A stretch of 51,130 nt of DNA, taken from contig NZ_BBPO01000031.1 of the NCBI RefSeq assembly GCF_000787815.1, forward strand, positions 1-51,130. The letters are read 5' to 3'. Below, piece by piece: positions 15,505 to 23,788 of this stretch; position 1 is the stretch's first letter; every line of letters starts with the position of its first letter. Below the pieces are notes generated by a model. That model worked only from the letters and a program-made list of their open reading frames with translations. It did no database searches and was not told the origin of the DNA. The DNA is from Streptacidiphilus neutrinimicus. GTDB lineage: Bacteria; Actinomycetota; Actinomycetes; Streptomycetales; Streptomycetaceae. The position numbers and the translations under genes were made by a program.

Positions 15505-16524
15505 ATGGCGCTCGCCACCTTCTGGTTCATCCTCACGGCCGTGCTGTGGACCGGCTTCTTCGTCCTGGAGGGCTTCGACCTCGGGGTCGGCCTGCTGCAC
15601 ACCGTGGTGGCCAGGGACGAGCCGGGCCGACGCGCCGCGATCGGCACGATCGGACCGCTGTGGGACGGCAACGAGGTGTGGCTGATCGTCGCCGCCGCGG
15701 CCATGTTCGCCGCCTTCCCCGGCTGGTATGCCACCCTGTTCTCCGGCTACTACCTGGTGCTGGTCGTGATCCTGGTCGGGCTCATCCTGCGCGGGGTCTC
15801 CTTCGAGTTCCGCGACAAGGTCGAGCGCTCCGGCTGGCGCAGGACCTGGGAGGCCACGCTCACCGTCGGCAGCCTGCTGGTCCCGTTCTTCCTCGGCGTC
15901 ATGCTGGGCGGCATGCTGCACGGCATCCCGGTCGGCCAGAACCAGGAGTTCTCCGGCTCGTTCGCCGACCTGTTCTCCGGGTACGCCGTCTTCACCGGAG
16001 TGACGCTGGTGCTGCTCTGCCTGCTGCACGGCGCGGTCTTCCTCGCGCTGCGGACCACCGGCACCGTCCGCGGCCGGGCCCGGCTGCTGGCCCGGCGCAT
16101 CGCCCCGGTCACCGCCCTGGCCGTGCTCGCGTTCCTGCCGTGGACCCACTCCACCGCCGGCAAGGGCGTGCTGCCGAGCATCATGCAGCTGATCGCGGTC
16201 CTCTTCGTGCTCGCCGCCGCCTGGCTGGTGACGGCCGGTCACGAGGGCTGGGCCTTCACGGCCACCACCTTCACCATCGCCACCTGTGTGCTGTCGGTCT
16301 TCGTCGACCTCTACCCGCGCCTCGTCGTGTCCAGTACGAACCCCGCGTACGACATCACCGTCGGCAACGCGGCCTCGGGGAACTACGCGCTCAAGGTCAT
16401 GTCCGTGGTGGCGATCGTGCTGTTCCCGGTGGTGCTGGCCTACCAGGGCTGGACCTACCGTGTCTTCTGGCGCCGCGTCTCGGCCGATCACTACGGCGGC
16501 CGTGTCGCCCGGCCCTCGGAGTGA
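15505..16524 (+). CDS. cydB: Cytochrome bd oxidase subunit II
   Basis: This 339-aa protein has the typical CydB start (FWFILTAVLWTGFFVLEGFDLGVG), the conserved GPLWDGNEVWLI motif, and about eight or nine transmembrane helices. It pairs with CydA to form the terminal oxidase that reduces oxygen to water without proton pumping, useful at low oxygen. GAGGT precedes the ATG. The exporter genes cydC/cydD, often next to cydAB in actinobacteria, are not present downstream; instead a convergent cyclase gene ends 10 bp away. Confidence 0.93.
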   Translation: MALATFWFILTAVLWTGFFVLEGFDLGVGLLHTVVARDEPGRRAAIGTIGPLWDGNEVWLIVAAAAMFAAFPGWYATLFSGYYLVLVVILVGLILRGVSFEFRDKVERSGWRRTWEATLTVGSLLVPFFLGVMLGGMLHGIPVGQNQEFSGSFADLFSGYAVFTGVTLVLLCLLHGAVFLALRTTGTVRGRARLLARRIAPVTALAVLAFLPWTHSTAGKGVLPSIMQLIAVLFVLAAAWLVTAGHEGWAFTATTFTIATCVLSVFVDLYPRLVVSSTNPAYDITVGNAASGNYALKVMSVVAIVLFPVVLAYQGWTYRVFWRRVSADHYGGRVARPSE

Positions 16525-16534
16525 GCGTCCGCCG

Positions 16535-17482
16535 TCACAGCACCGCGACGGGATTGACCGGGCAGCCGGTGCCGCCGCGCAGCCGCAGCGGAGCGACCAC
16601 GCACAGGAACGACCAGCGGCCCTCGGCCGCGCACAGCGGCGCCAACTCCTCGAACTGCAGGTAGTCGAGCAGGGGCAGCCCCAGGTCGTGGATCGCGAGC
16701 ACGTGGACGGGGAAGCCGACCCCGTCGACCGGGCTCGGGGCGCAGTCGTTGTTGCTGTCGCTCCCGAGGACGGCGATCCGCCGCTCGGCCAGCAGAGTCA
16801 CCGCCGCCGGGTGAAGACCGGCGCGGCTCTCGGAGGCGTCCCACGGGCCGAGCTCGTGCCGGCGGCGACGGTGCCCGACCCGCACGAACAGCAGGTCCCC
16901 CGGGCCGAACCGCACTCCCTGCGCCTCCTCGGCGGCCAGCAGGTCGTCGGCCGTCACGACCTCGCCCGGCTCGAGCCACGGCACGCCCCGCACGGCCGGG
17001 ATGTCGAGCAGGACCCCCCGGCCCACGATCCCGGCCTCGGCCGCGGTGACCGAGAGCGCGCCGGCCCCCGCGTCCGTCAGCGTGTCCGCCGAGACGCCCC
17101 CGTACAGGGTGCCCTCGTAGACCACGTGGCACAGCGCGTCGAAGTGGCTGTCGACGTCGCCGTGCACGTTCATCTCGATCCGGTCGCGGGCGAACTCCAG
17201 CCCCTGTCCGCGCATCCGGCCCGCGACCGCGCCGGTCATCGGATGCCGGGCCGGATCCGGGTTCCCCGGGCCCGGCTCCGTCGCCACGGGCGCGCCGAGC
17301 CCCACATGACGCCCCGTCCGCACCTCCCTCACGGCGGCGAGCACGCGCTCCGCCGTGAGGTGCTCCAGAGCGCCGCGCGCCGGGCTCCCGGCCGGGGCGA
17401 GCCGGTGCACCTGCCGCCGCAGCTCCTCGAAGGCGGCGAGGTCCAGGCGCGGGCCTCCGGCGCCGGGCGCGGATCCGTCCAT
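16535..17482 (-). CDS. Cyclase family protein (kynurenine formamidase-like fold)
   Basis: This 315-aa protein belongs to the PF04199 cyclase/formamidase-like family of metal-dependent hydrolases. The metal motif is seen as HGDVDSHFDALCH near the middle, and the C-terminal region has GVGFPVHVLAIHDLGLPLLDYL. Members hydrolyse formylkynurenine or isatin, or act in polyketide and other secondary pathways. The start has GGAAGGA upstream. It lies 35 bp behind the UbiA prenyltransferase gene on the same strand and shares an intergenic region with the type III PKS operon, so a role in tailoring that product is possible. Confidence 0.82.
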   Translation of the reverse strand: MDGSAPGAGGPRLDLAAFEELRRQVHRLAPAGSPARGALEHLTAERVLAAVREVRTGRHVGLGAPVATEPGPGNPDPARHPMTGAVAGRMRGQGLEFARDRIEMNVHGDVDSHFDALCHVVYEGTLYGGVSADTLTDAGAGALSVTAAEAGIVGRGVLLDIPAVRGVPWLEPGEVVTADDLLAAEEAQGVRFGPGDLLFVRVGHRRRRHELGPWDASESRAGLHPAAVTLLAERRIAVLGSDSNNDCAPSPVDGVGFPVHVLAIHDLGLPLLDYLQFEELAPLCAAEGRWSFLCVVAPLRLRGGTGCPVNPVAVL

Positions 17483-17517
17483 GATCTGGTCCTTCCCGTG
17501 GTGCGGAGGCCCCGCCC

Positions 17518-18372
17518 TCAGCGCAGGGCGGCGCCGCGCAGGAGCAGCAGGGCGAGGTCGAGGGCGCTGAGGCCGATGGTGAGCAGGAACGGCAGGCGGC
17601 TGTCCGCGCGCCGCGCGCGGGGGAGGGCGGCGGCCGCCGTCAGCGCGGCGGCGAGGGCCAAGCCCGTCCACCCCAGCGCGCCCGGCGGGCCGGGCGGCCC
17701 GAGGGCCAGCAGGAGGGACGCGCCCAGCAGCGCGAGCGCGGCGAGGGCCCGGCTGCGGGCGGCGCCCAGGCGGTGGGGGAGCCCGCGGATGCCGTCGGCG
17801 AGGTCGGCGTCGATGTCCGGCAGCACGTTGGTGAGGTGAGCGCCGACTCCGAGCAGCGCGGCGGCGGCGAGCAGCCAGGCAGGCGGCCACGGGTGGCCCG
17901 GCAGACCGAGGGTGACGAAGGCCGGCAGCAGACCGAAGGCGAGCGCGTACGGGAGCCAGGACCAACGAGTCCGCTTGAGGACCGCGTTGTAGGCGAGCGC
18001 CGAGGCCACCCCCGTCAGGTGTGCGGCCCCCGCCGTCGGCCCGGAGGCGAGCGAGAGCGGCACACAGGCGACACCCGCCCCGCAGGCCGCGGCGCGCGCC
18101 GTGGAGGTGGTCAGCGCCCCGGCGGCCAGCGGCTTGTCGCGGCGTCCCGCCGCGATGTCGCGCCGCACGTCGATGACGTCGTTGCTCCACCCGACGCAGA
18201 GCTGACCGGCGAGGACGGCGAGGCCCACCAGCAGGCACCCGGCCGGACCGCGGCCGACGGCGACGGCCAGCGCGGTCGCCATGCCGGTCACCGCGAACGC
18301 CGGCGCGGGATGCGCGGCCGACACCAGGCCGCCCGGCACCCCGCCCCCTCGCTCGATCGCTTCCACGGGCAC
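17518..18372 (-). CDS. UbiA family prenyltransferase
   Basis: This 284-aa integral membrane protein has about eight or nine hydrophobic helices. The first Asp-rich motif, NDVIDVRRD (Asn64-Asp72), binds the prenyl diphosphate through magnesium, and the second, DIDADLADG, lies near residue 197. UbiA enzymes attach isoprenoid chains to aromatic or other acceptors in the membrane. The start codon is GTG at 18372 behind a G-rich stretch. It is divergent from a type III PKS operon, so its acceptor may be the phenolic polyketide, giving a meroterpenoid-like product; alternatively it serves quinone or lipid metabolism. Confidence 0.86.
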   Translation of the reverse strand: MPVEAIERGGGVPGGLVSAAHPAPAFAVTGMATALAVAVGRGPAGCLLVGLAVLAGQLCVGWSNDVIDVRRDIAAGRRDKPLAAGALTTSTARAAACGAGVACVPLSLASGPTAGAAHLTGVASALAYNAVLKRTRWSWLPYALAFGLLPAFVTLGLPGHPWPPAWLLAAAALLGVGAHLTNVLPDIDADLADGIRGLPHRLGAARSRALAALALLGASLLLALGPPGPPGALGWTGLALAAALTAAAALPRARRADSRLPFLLTIGLSALDLALLLLRGAALR

Positions 18373-18534
18373 CCCCCGATGCTAGGCCCCTGCCCGCCGG
18401 GCCCAGCACCGCCGCGCCGCTCGGCCGGCACGTGGCGGACAGGCGCGCCCTGACACGGCGTCCGACGGGGGTCAGCCACGCGCGGGGAGGCGGGCATGGT
18501 GGGATCCGGGCCGGGTGAGGCCTACGATGGCCGA

Positions 18535-19596
18535 ATGACCCGGATTGTCGCGGTTCAGGGGGCCTTGCCGCCGAATTGGTACCCGCAGGGTGAGATCACT
18601 CGTATGGTGGGCTCGGCGTGTCGGCTGCCGCGTGGGGACCGGGAGGTCCTGGAGCGGGTCCACGCCTCGTCCGGGGTGACGGGGCGTCACCTCGTGCTGC
18701 CGATCGACGAGTACGCCGGCCTGGACGGGTTCGGCGCGCGCAACGACGCGTTCGTGCACGGGGCGCTGGACCTCGGTCGCGACGCGATCCAGGGCGCGCT
18801 GGACCAGGCGGGGCTGCACGCCCGGGACGTCGACCTGGTCGTCTCCACCTCGGTGACCGGCATCGCCGCGCCCTCGCTGGAGGCGCGGCTGGCCGCGAGC
18901 CTTGGCCTGCGGCCGGACGTGAAGCGGGTACCGGTCTTCGGCCTGGGCTGTGTCGCGGGGGCCGCGGGCCTGGCGCGGCTGCACGACTACCTGACCGGCC
19001 ATCCCGAGGAGACGGCGCTGCTGCTCTCCGTCGAGCTGTGCTCCCTCACGCTGCAACGGGCCGACGCCTCCATGCAGAACCTGGTCGCGGGCGCGCTGTT
19101 CGGCGACGGCGCGGCCGCCGCCCTGGCTGTCGGCTCCCGCCGGGACGGCGTCCCCCCGGACGGGCCCGAGATCGTCGCCACCCGCAGCCACCTCTTCCCC
19201 GGCACGGAGGAACTGCTCGGCTGGACCATCGGCGACACCGGCTTCCACATCATGCTCGGCTCCGACCTGCCCGACCTGGTGCGCGGTCAGCTCGGGCCCG
19301 TCGTGCACGGCTTCCTCGCCGACCACGAGATCAAGGCGGGCGACGTGACGGCCTGGGTCTGCCACCCTGGCGGCCCGAAGGTGCTCGACGCGGTGCGCGA
19401 CGCCGTGGATCTGCCCGCGCGGGCCCTGGAGCTGACCTGGCGCTCCCTCGCCGAGGTCGGCAACCTGTCCTCCGCCTCCGTGCTGCACATCCTGCGGGAC
19501 ACCCTCGCGCTGCGGCCGCCGCCCCCGGGCACGCCGGGGCTGCTGCTCGCGATGGGGCCCGGATTCTGCGTCGAACTCGTCCTCCTGCGCTGGTAG
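18535..19596 (+). CDS. Type III polyketide synthase (alkylresorcinol synthase-like)
   Basis: This 353-aa protein is a chalcone/stilbene-synthase-like enzyme. The catalytic triad is visible: Cys139 in VFGLGCVAGAAG, His277 in WVCHPGG, and Asn310 in VGNLSS. Such enzymes extend an acyl starter with malonyl-CoA and cyclise the chain to a resorcinol, pyrone or similar phenol. The next genes encode an ICMT-type methyltransferase and an FAD oxygenase, the same order as srsABC of Streptomyces griseus, which makes methylated phenolic lipids, so an SrsA-like role is likely. The ATG at 18535 starts the conserved region; a GTG at 18496 is an alternative. Confidence 0.9.
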   Translation: MTRIVAVQGALPPNWYPQGEITRMVGSACRLPRGDREVLERVHASSGVTGRHLVLPIDEYAGLDGFGARNDAFVHGALDLGRDAIQGALDQAGLHARDVDLVVSTSVTGIAAPSLEARLAASLGLRPDVKRVPVFGLGCVAGAAGLARLHDYLTGHPEETALLLSVELCSLTLQRADASMQNLVAGALFGDGAAAALAVGSRRDGVPPDGPEIVATRSHLFPGTEELLGWTIGDTGFHIMLGSDLPDLVRGQLGPVVHGFLADHEIKAGDVTAWVCHPGGPKVLDAVRDAVDLPARALELTWRSLAEVGNLSSASVLHILRDTLALRPPPPGTPGLLLAMGPGFCVELVLLRW

Positions 19597-19602
19597 CCGC
19601 CG

Positions 19603-19641
19603 ATGAACGCCGTGAACGCCGTGACGCCGGGAGCGCCGTGA
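19603..19641 (+). CDS. Possible 12-aa leader peptide overlapping the methyltransferase start
   Basis: ATG at 19603 opens a 12-codon frame (MNAVNAVTPGAP) whose stop TGA overlaps the GTG start of the methyltransferase as GTGA at 19638-19641. The DNA is built of near-repeats of GAACGCCGT. It lacks a clear ribosome binding site, so it may be chance; if translated, it would couple the PKS and methyltransferase genes. Confidence 0.25.
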   Translation: MNAVNAVTPGAP

Positions 19642-20177
19642 ACACCGTGAGAGCCGTGAACCCGTACACCGTCCTGGTCCTGCTGGTCGCCCTGGAGCGG
19701 CTGGCCGAGCTCGTGACCGCCCAGCGGCATGCCCGCTGGAGCCGCGCGCGCGGCGGCGTCGAGCGGGGCGCCGGGCACTACCCCGTGATGGTCGCCCTGC
19801 ACACGGGCCTGCTGGCCGGCTGCCTGCTGGAGACCGGGCTGCTGCACCGGCCCTTCGTGCCCTGGCTGGGCTGGCCCGCCCTCGCCGTCGCGCTGGCGGC
19901 CCAGGCGCTGCGGTGGTGGTGCATCACCACGCTCGGGCCGCGCTGGAACACCCGGGTCATCGTGGTCCCGGGGCTGCCCCTGGTGGACCGCGGGCCCTAC
20001 CGGTGGCTGCGGCACCCCAACTACCTCGCCGTGGTCCTCGAAGGCCTCGCGCTGCCGCTGGTCCACGGCAACTGGATCACCGCAGCGGTGTTCACCCTGC
20101 TCAACTGGCCGCTGCTGGTCACCCGGGTCCGCTGCGAGAACACCGCGCTGGCTCTGGGCCTGGCGACGGCAGGGTGA
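19638..20177 (+). CDS. Isoprenylcysteine carboxyl methyltransferase-type O-methyltransferase (SrsB-like)
   Basis: This 179-aa membrane protein has about four or five hydrophobic segments and the ICMT/PEMT signature GPYRWLRHPNYLAVVLEG, which forms part of the S-adenosylmethionine site. In the srs phenolic-lipid pathway a protein of this type methylates the hydroxyl of the alkylresorcinol made by the type III PKS; the same role is inferred here from gene order. Several GTG codons are clustered at the start; the one at 19638 has GGGAG 5 nt upstream. Its stop overlaps the start of the next gene as GTGA. Confidence 0.85.
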   Translation: MNTVRAVNPYTVLVLLVALERLAELVTAQRHARWSRARGGVERGAGHYPVMVALHTGLLAGCLLETGLLHRPFVPWLGWPALAVALAAQALRWWCITTLGPRWNTRVIVVPGLPLVDRGPYRWLRHPNYLAVVLEGLALPLVHGNWITAAVFTLLNWPLLVTRVRCENTALALGLATAG

Positions 20178-21187
20178 TCGACCTCCTGGTGGCCGGGGGC
20201 GGTCCGGCCGGGCTCGCCACCGCCATCCACGCCGCGCTCTCCGGTCTGGACGTGGTCGTGGCCGAGCCCCGCCCGGGCCCGATCGACAAAGCGTGCGGCG
20301 AGGGGCTCATGCCCGGCGGCGCGGCCGCCCTCAGCGCGCTCGGCGTCCAGGTCGACGGGCGGCCGCTGCGCGGCATCCGCTACCTCGACGAGGTACGGCG
20401 GGCCGAGGCGCGCTTCCACGGCGCGCCGGGCCTGGGCGTGCGGCGCACCGACCTGCACGCCGCGCTCGCGCGACGGGCCGGGCAGCTGGGCGTCCGGGTG
20501 CTGCCGCTCCGCGTGGACGGCGTGCGCCAGGAGGGCGACCGCGTGCGCGCCGCCGGGCTCGAGGCCCGCTACCTCGCCGCCGCCGACGGCCTCCACTCGC
20601 CGACCAGGCGCGCGCTCGGTCTGGACCGGCCGGTGCTCGGCCCTCGCCGTCACGGGCTGCGCCGCCACTTCGCCGTCGCCCCCTGGTCCGACTGCGTCGA
20701 GGTGCACTGGTCCGAGCACGCCGAGGCCTATGTGACGCCGCTGGCGCCCGCGTTGGTCGGTGTCGCCGTGCTGACCGCCGGACGCGGCTCCTTCGAGGAG
20801 CACCTCGCGTCCTTTCCGGCGCTCGACGAGCGGCTGCGCGGGGCCGCCGCCGGGCCGGTCCGGGGAGCGGGGCCGATGCGGCAGCGCGCGCGGACGCGGG
20901 TAGCCGGCCGGGTGCTGCTGGTGGGCGACGCGGCCGGGTACGTCGACGCGTTGACGGGGGAGGGCCTGTCGCTGGCCTTGTCCGGCGCGGCCGCCCTGGT
21001 GGCCTGCGTCCACGCGGGCCGACCCGACGCGTACGAGCGCGCGTGGCGTCGGGTCACCCGTCGCCATCGCGCGCTCACGCAGGCGCTGCTGTGGACCCGT
21101 CAGCGGTCGGCGCTCGCACCGTTCGTGGTCCCGGCCGCGGCCCGCCTGCCCTTCGTCTTTACCGGGCTGGTCAACGGGCTCGCCTGA
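20174..21187 (+). CDS. FAD-dependent oxidoreductase/monooxygenase (SrsC-like)
   Basis: This 337-aa flavoprotein opens with VIDLLVAGGGPAGLATAIHAAL, the dinucleotide-binding motif, and later has RVLLVGDAAGYVDALTGEG, the GD motif that binds FAD ribityl and phosphate. It resembles geranylgeranyl-reductase-like and para-hydroxybenzoate-hydroxylase-fold enzymes. In the srs pathway the third enzyme hydroxylates the methylated resorcinol to a hydroquinone, and the position of this gene fits that job. Its GTG start overlaps the methyltransferase stop by 4 nt, so translation is coupled. A hairpin follows. Confidence 0.86.
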   Translation: MIDLLVAGGGPAGLATAIHAALSGLDVVVAEPRPGPIDKACGEGLMPGGAAALSALGVQVDGRPLRGIRYLDEVRRAEARFHGAPGLGVRRTDLHAALARRAGQLGVRVLPLRVDGVRQEGDRVRAAGLEARYLAAADGLHSPTRRALGLDRPVLGPRRHGLRRHFAVAPWSDCVEVHWSEHAEAYVTPLAPALVGVAVLTAGRGSFEEHLASFPALDERLRGAAAGPVRGAGPMRQRARTRVAGRVLLVGDAAGYVDALTGEGLSLALSGAAALVACVHAGRPDAYERAWRRVTRRHRALTQALLWTRQRSALAPFVVPAAARLPFVFTGLVNGLA

Positions 21188-21197
21188 GCTCCGGCTC

Positions 21198-21213
21198 CGC
21201 CGAGACGTCGGCG
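21198..21213. terminator. Short hairpin between convergent genes
   Basis: A perfect 6-bp stem CGCCGA/TCGGCG encloses a GACG loop in the 28-bp gap between the FAD oxidoreductase stop and the convergent 118-aa gene. It probably ends transcription from both sides. There is no T-run. Confidence 0.5.
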
Positions 21214-21215
21214 CG

Positions 21216-21572
21216 TCAGGCCCAGCGGTAGTCGCTGACCTCGCCGTCGGCGACGGTGACGACGCCGTGCGGGGTGTCGTCCCGCTGCCAGACGGTGTAG
21301 CGGCCCACGGGGAGCGGGGTGAGCACGGCCGCGTACACGGTGCGGTCCGGGAGGTGGCGCGGGCGGACGGCCGCGTGGGTGCGCTGCTCCGGCCGGCCCT
21401 CGGGGCTGGCGTGGATCTCCAGCCCGTCGTCGGCGTCGGAGGCGTGGATGACCAGGGCTCCCGTCCCCGCGCCGATGTCGAGGAGGACGCTGCCCTCGTG
21501 GGACGGCGCGGGCAGGGGAGCGTGCTGGTGGGGCAGTTCGGCGTGGTGCTCGCGGAGGTCGGGGTGGGTCAT
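21216..21572 (-). CDS. Hypothetical protein, 118 aa, in DUF4331 operon
   Basis: No named family is recognised. The protein is soluble and beta-rich: GSVLLDIGAGTGALVIHA, then DDGLEIHAS, TVYAAVLTPLPVGRYTVW and GVVTVADGEVSDYRW, which suggests a compact sandwich fold. A His-rich N-terminus (HPDLREHHAELPHQH) could bind metal. It is the last gene of a minus-strand group after the DUF4331 gene (80 bp upstream) and the Tat-exported small protein. The start ATG at 21572 has GGAG upstream. Confidence 0.65.
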   Translation of the reverse strand: MTHPDLREHHAELPHQHAPLPAPSHEGSVLLDIGAGTGALVIHASDADDGLEIHASPEGRPEQRTHAAVRPRHLPDRTVYAAVLTPLPVGRYTVWQRDDTPHGVVTVADGEVSDYRWA

Positions 21573-21652
21573 GACCGGCTCCTTCGGGGGCGGGTCGGCT
21601 CCGGTGCCCGGACGGTGGTCGCCCGGGCACCGGAGCGGATGCGGCCGTGGGA

Positions 21653-23047
21653 TCAGGAGGCGGGGTGGTGGTACCCGTCGTACGGCACGCCCAGGTACGG
21701 GAAGTGGTCCAGGTAGGGGGTGCCGGGCGAGTGGTTGTCGAGCCCGTCGGTGATCTCACCGGCCGCCGCGTCGGGGTGGTACGAGGGGTCGACGAGCGCG
21801 TAGGTCAGGCCCGCGATCGCGCGCAGCTCGACGGTGACGACGTCGTCGAAGACCCGGCGCCCGTTGGGGAATCCGGCCGGGTCGCCGCCGATCAGGCCGA
21901 GGATGTTCGGGCGGCGCGTGGGCGGGATCGCGACGTTGAGGCGCAACATGTCGGCCTCGGTGCTGCCGGTGAAGTTCTGGAATCCGGGGACGATGCCCTT
22001 GGGGATGCCGGTGAGCAGGATGGCGAGCAGGTCGGTCCGGGGCTTGCCGGACGCGTCCAGCGCCGCCAGGTGCGGGAACACCCCCGGGTAGAGCACCGGC
22101 AGCAGCCCCGCGAGCTCGGGCTTGGCCACGTAGGAGGCGAACCGCTTGTCGTCCGACGGGGGCAGGGCGTTCCACTCGTCCTTGCGGGACATCGGGATCA
22201 GGACCTCGTTGACCAGCGGGTTGCCGAGGCGCGAGACTTGGACGAAGGGCCCCGACTCGCAGTCCTCGCCGCTGCCCCGCTCGATGATGCGCGAGGCGCG
22301 GCGGCTCGCGGTGGTCCACACGCCGATGACCGCGCGCGGGTCCTCGACGTCCCTGCCGTGCCAGCCGTGGCGGGTCAGCTCCTCGACGGGGACCCGCAGA
22401 GCGATGCTGTGGACGTTGAGCTCCTTGGTGGTGTTCACCCCGGGCTGGTTCGGCAGGCCCTGCTGCTTGGCGAAGACCTGGAGCGACTGGAAGGGCCGCA
22501 GGTCGGCGAGGTCGAAGATGGACCCGAGGTCGACGTAGAAGCCCTCCGCGCGCTGGCCGGCGAAGACCCTGCGGTTGCCGCCCAGGCGGTGCACGGCTTC
22601 GCGGGCGAGCTTGGGGTAGTCCGGCGTCGACAGCGGGCCGATGTTGCACGGCGGGCACATCAGGTCCTTGCCCAGCACGGTGCTGCGCCCGCCGGCCTCG
22701 ACCCGGGTGACCGTGTAGGTCTGGAAGCGGTTCCAGCTCGGCGAGTCCAGGGACGTGATCTGGCCGGTGTTGTAGAGGAAGGTGTTCCGGTCGCGCAGGT
22801 GGGTGGTGAAGCGGAACTGGTAGGTGACGTCCGCGCGCGCGTCACCGTCGTTGTCGATGTGGATCTCGTACAGCACGTCGTCGCCGAACTCGTAGAAGTT
22901 CGGGCCGCCCGCCGGGTTCTGGAGCGGGATGTAGTTGGCGATCAGCGTCACGGTGTCGCGGTCGTCGGGGCTGACGAACGCGTACAGGTCGGTGCTGTCG
23001 GCGACCGGGTCTTTGGCGATCTCGGGTGCTTCGCGGTGGGAGGACAA
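21653..23047 (-). CDS. DUF4331 family protein
   Basis: This 464-aa protein is a typical DUF4331 member: SSHREAPEIAKDPVADSTDLYAFVSPD at the start, NFYEFGDDVLYEIHIDND, FVGQRAEGF-like FAGQRAEGFYVDLG and a conserved C-terminal end with GFPNGRRVFDDVV. The family is widespread in actinobacteria and other bacteria but has no established function. No signal peptide precedes the first motif, although the adjacent small protein has a Tat signal. It has three Cys that include CPPCNIGP, a possible redox or metal pair. It sits 98 bp behind the Tat-protein gene. Confidence 0.88.
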   Translation of the reverse strand: MSSHREAPEIAKDPVADSTDLYAFVSPDDRDTVTLIANYIPLQNPAGGPNFYEFGDDVLYEIHIDNDGDARADVTYQFRFTTHLRDRNTFLYNTGQITSLDSPSWNRFQTYTVTRVEAGGRSTVLGKDLMCPPCNIGPLSTPDYPKLAREAVHRLGGNRRVFAGQRAEGFYVDLGSIFDLADLRPFQSLQVFAKQQGLPNQPGVNTTKELNVHSIALRVPVEELTRHGWHGRDVEDPRAVIGVWTTASRRASRIIERGSGEDCESGPFVQVSRLGNPLVNEVLIPMSRKDEWNALPPSDDKRFASYVAKPELAGLLPVLYPGVFPHLAALDASGKPRTDLLAILLTGIPKGIVPGFQNFTGSTEADMLRLNVAIPPTRRPNILGLIGGDPAGFPNGRRVFDDVVTVELRAIAGLTYALVDPSYHPDAAAGEITDGLDNHSPGTPYLDHFPYLGVPYDGYHHPAS

Positions 23048-23145
23048 GCCGTACCTCGCAGACGGGGTGAGGGGACCTCAGGACAGGGGGGTTCCGGGCC
23101 GGGGCCCACGGGGGAGGCCCCGGCGCTGGGAGGGTGGAGCCGGAG

Positions 23146-23487
23146 TCAGTGCGCGGCGCGCAGCAGCTCGGCGACGAGCTTCTGGTCGCGGACCCGGCGG
23201 TGCTGGTGGCCGTGGAAGATGTCGATCTCGCCGGTGCGGGCGTCGACGACCCGGACCACGAAGGGCTCGTCACTCCGGGGCGCGCTCGGTGCGTCCGGCG
23301 TTCCGCGATGGGGCCGCGCTGCCGGGTACGGCCGTGGCGCCGCCTCGGCGCTGCCGGCCAGGGCGCCGTCCAGGGCCAGTCCCGCCGCGACGGTGGCGGC
23401 ACCGGCCACGGTGGCGTGCTGGATCAGGCGTCGGCGTGAGAGGGGTGACGGTTCGCCAGGCTGACCGGCATCGAGGGTTTCGGGCAT
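23146..23487 (-). CDS. Tat-exported small protein next to DUF4331
   Basis: This 113-aa protein begins with a twin-arginine signal (SRRRLIQHATVAGAATVAAGLAL, cleavage near GSAEA). The mature part is about 65 residues, Pro/Arg-rich at first and ending in VRVVDARTGEIDIFHGHQHRRV and LVAELLRAA. I do not recognise a named family. The start at 23487 is set by GGAGG about 8 nt upstream. As the first gene of the DUF4331 group it may deliver or anchor a cofactor-bearing partner outside the membrane, but that is guesswork. Confidence 0.7.
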   Translation of the reverse strand: MPETLDAGQPGEPSPLSRRRLIQHATVAGAATVAAGLALDGALAGSAEAAPRPYPAARPHRGTPDAPSAPRSDEPFVVRVVDARTGEIDIFHGHQHRRVRDQKLVAELLRAAH

Positions 23488-23788
23488 GCGCAGTCCTCCG
23501 AAGGGACAGGGAGCGGGAAGCCGCGCTCGCCGGGCTCCGCGCCGACCCGCCGGCATCAGCGAACAGCCGAGCCTCGCGAGGGGGCAGGCCGAGCGGGTGG
23601 GAGAGGGATGCCGACGAGACGGCGACGGTCGCTCGCAGTCAAGCCCCGCGGTCACCGAGAGTCAAGCACCGCATACGCACCGAAACCGCGGCCGGGAGTC
23701 GGAGAATGCGGCGGAAGGCCAGCTCAGGGACCCTCCGGCGCTGCCGACCGGGTGAATTGACGGACACGCGACGGGTCGGCCGCCGTGT
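23488..23788. other. Intergenic region upstream of the DUF4331 operon
   Basis: This 301-bp gap between the Tat-protein gene and the alditol oxidase stop has no gene that I can support. It contains the pair of 18-bp direct repeats at 23627-23667, which may be the operon's regulatory region. Confidence 0.5.
23627..23667 (-). repeat. Two direct repeats GGTC-N6-AGTCAAGC
   Basis: The pattern occurs at 23627-23644 and 23650-23667, 23 bp apart. On the minus strand each reads GCTTGACT-N6-GACC, so each contains a TTGACT -35-like word pointing to the Tat-protein/DUF4331 operon, 140-180 bp before its start. It may be a double activator site or paired -35 elements; no clear -10 was found. Confidence 0.5.
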
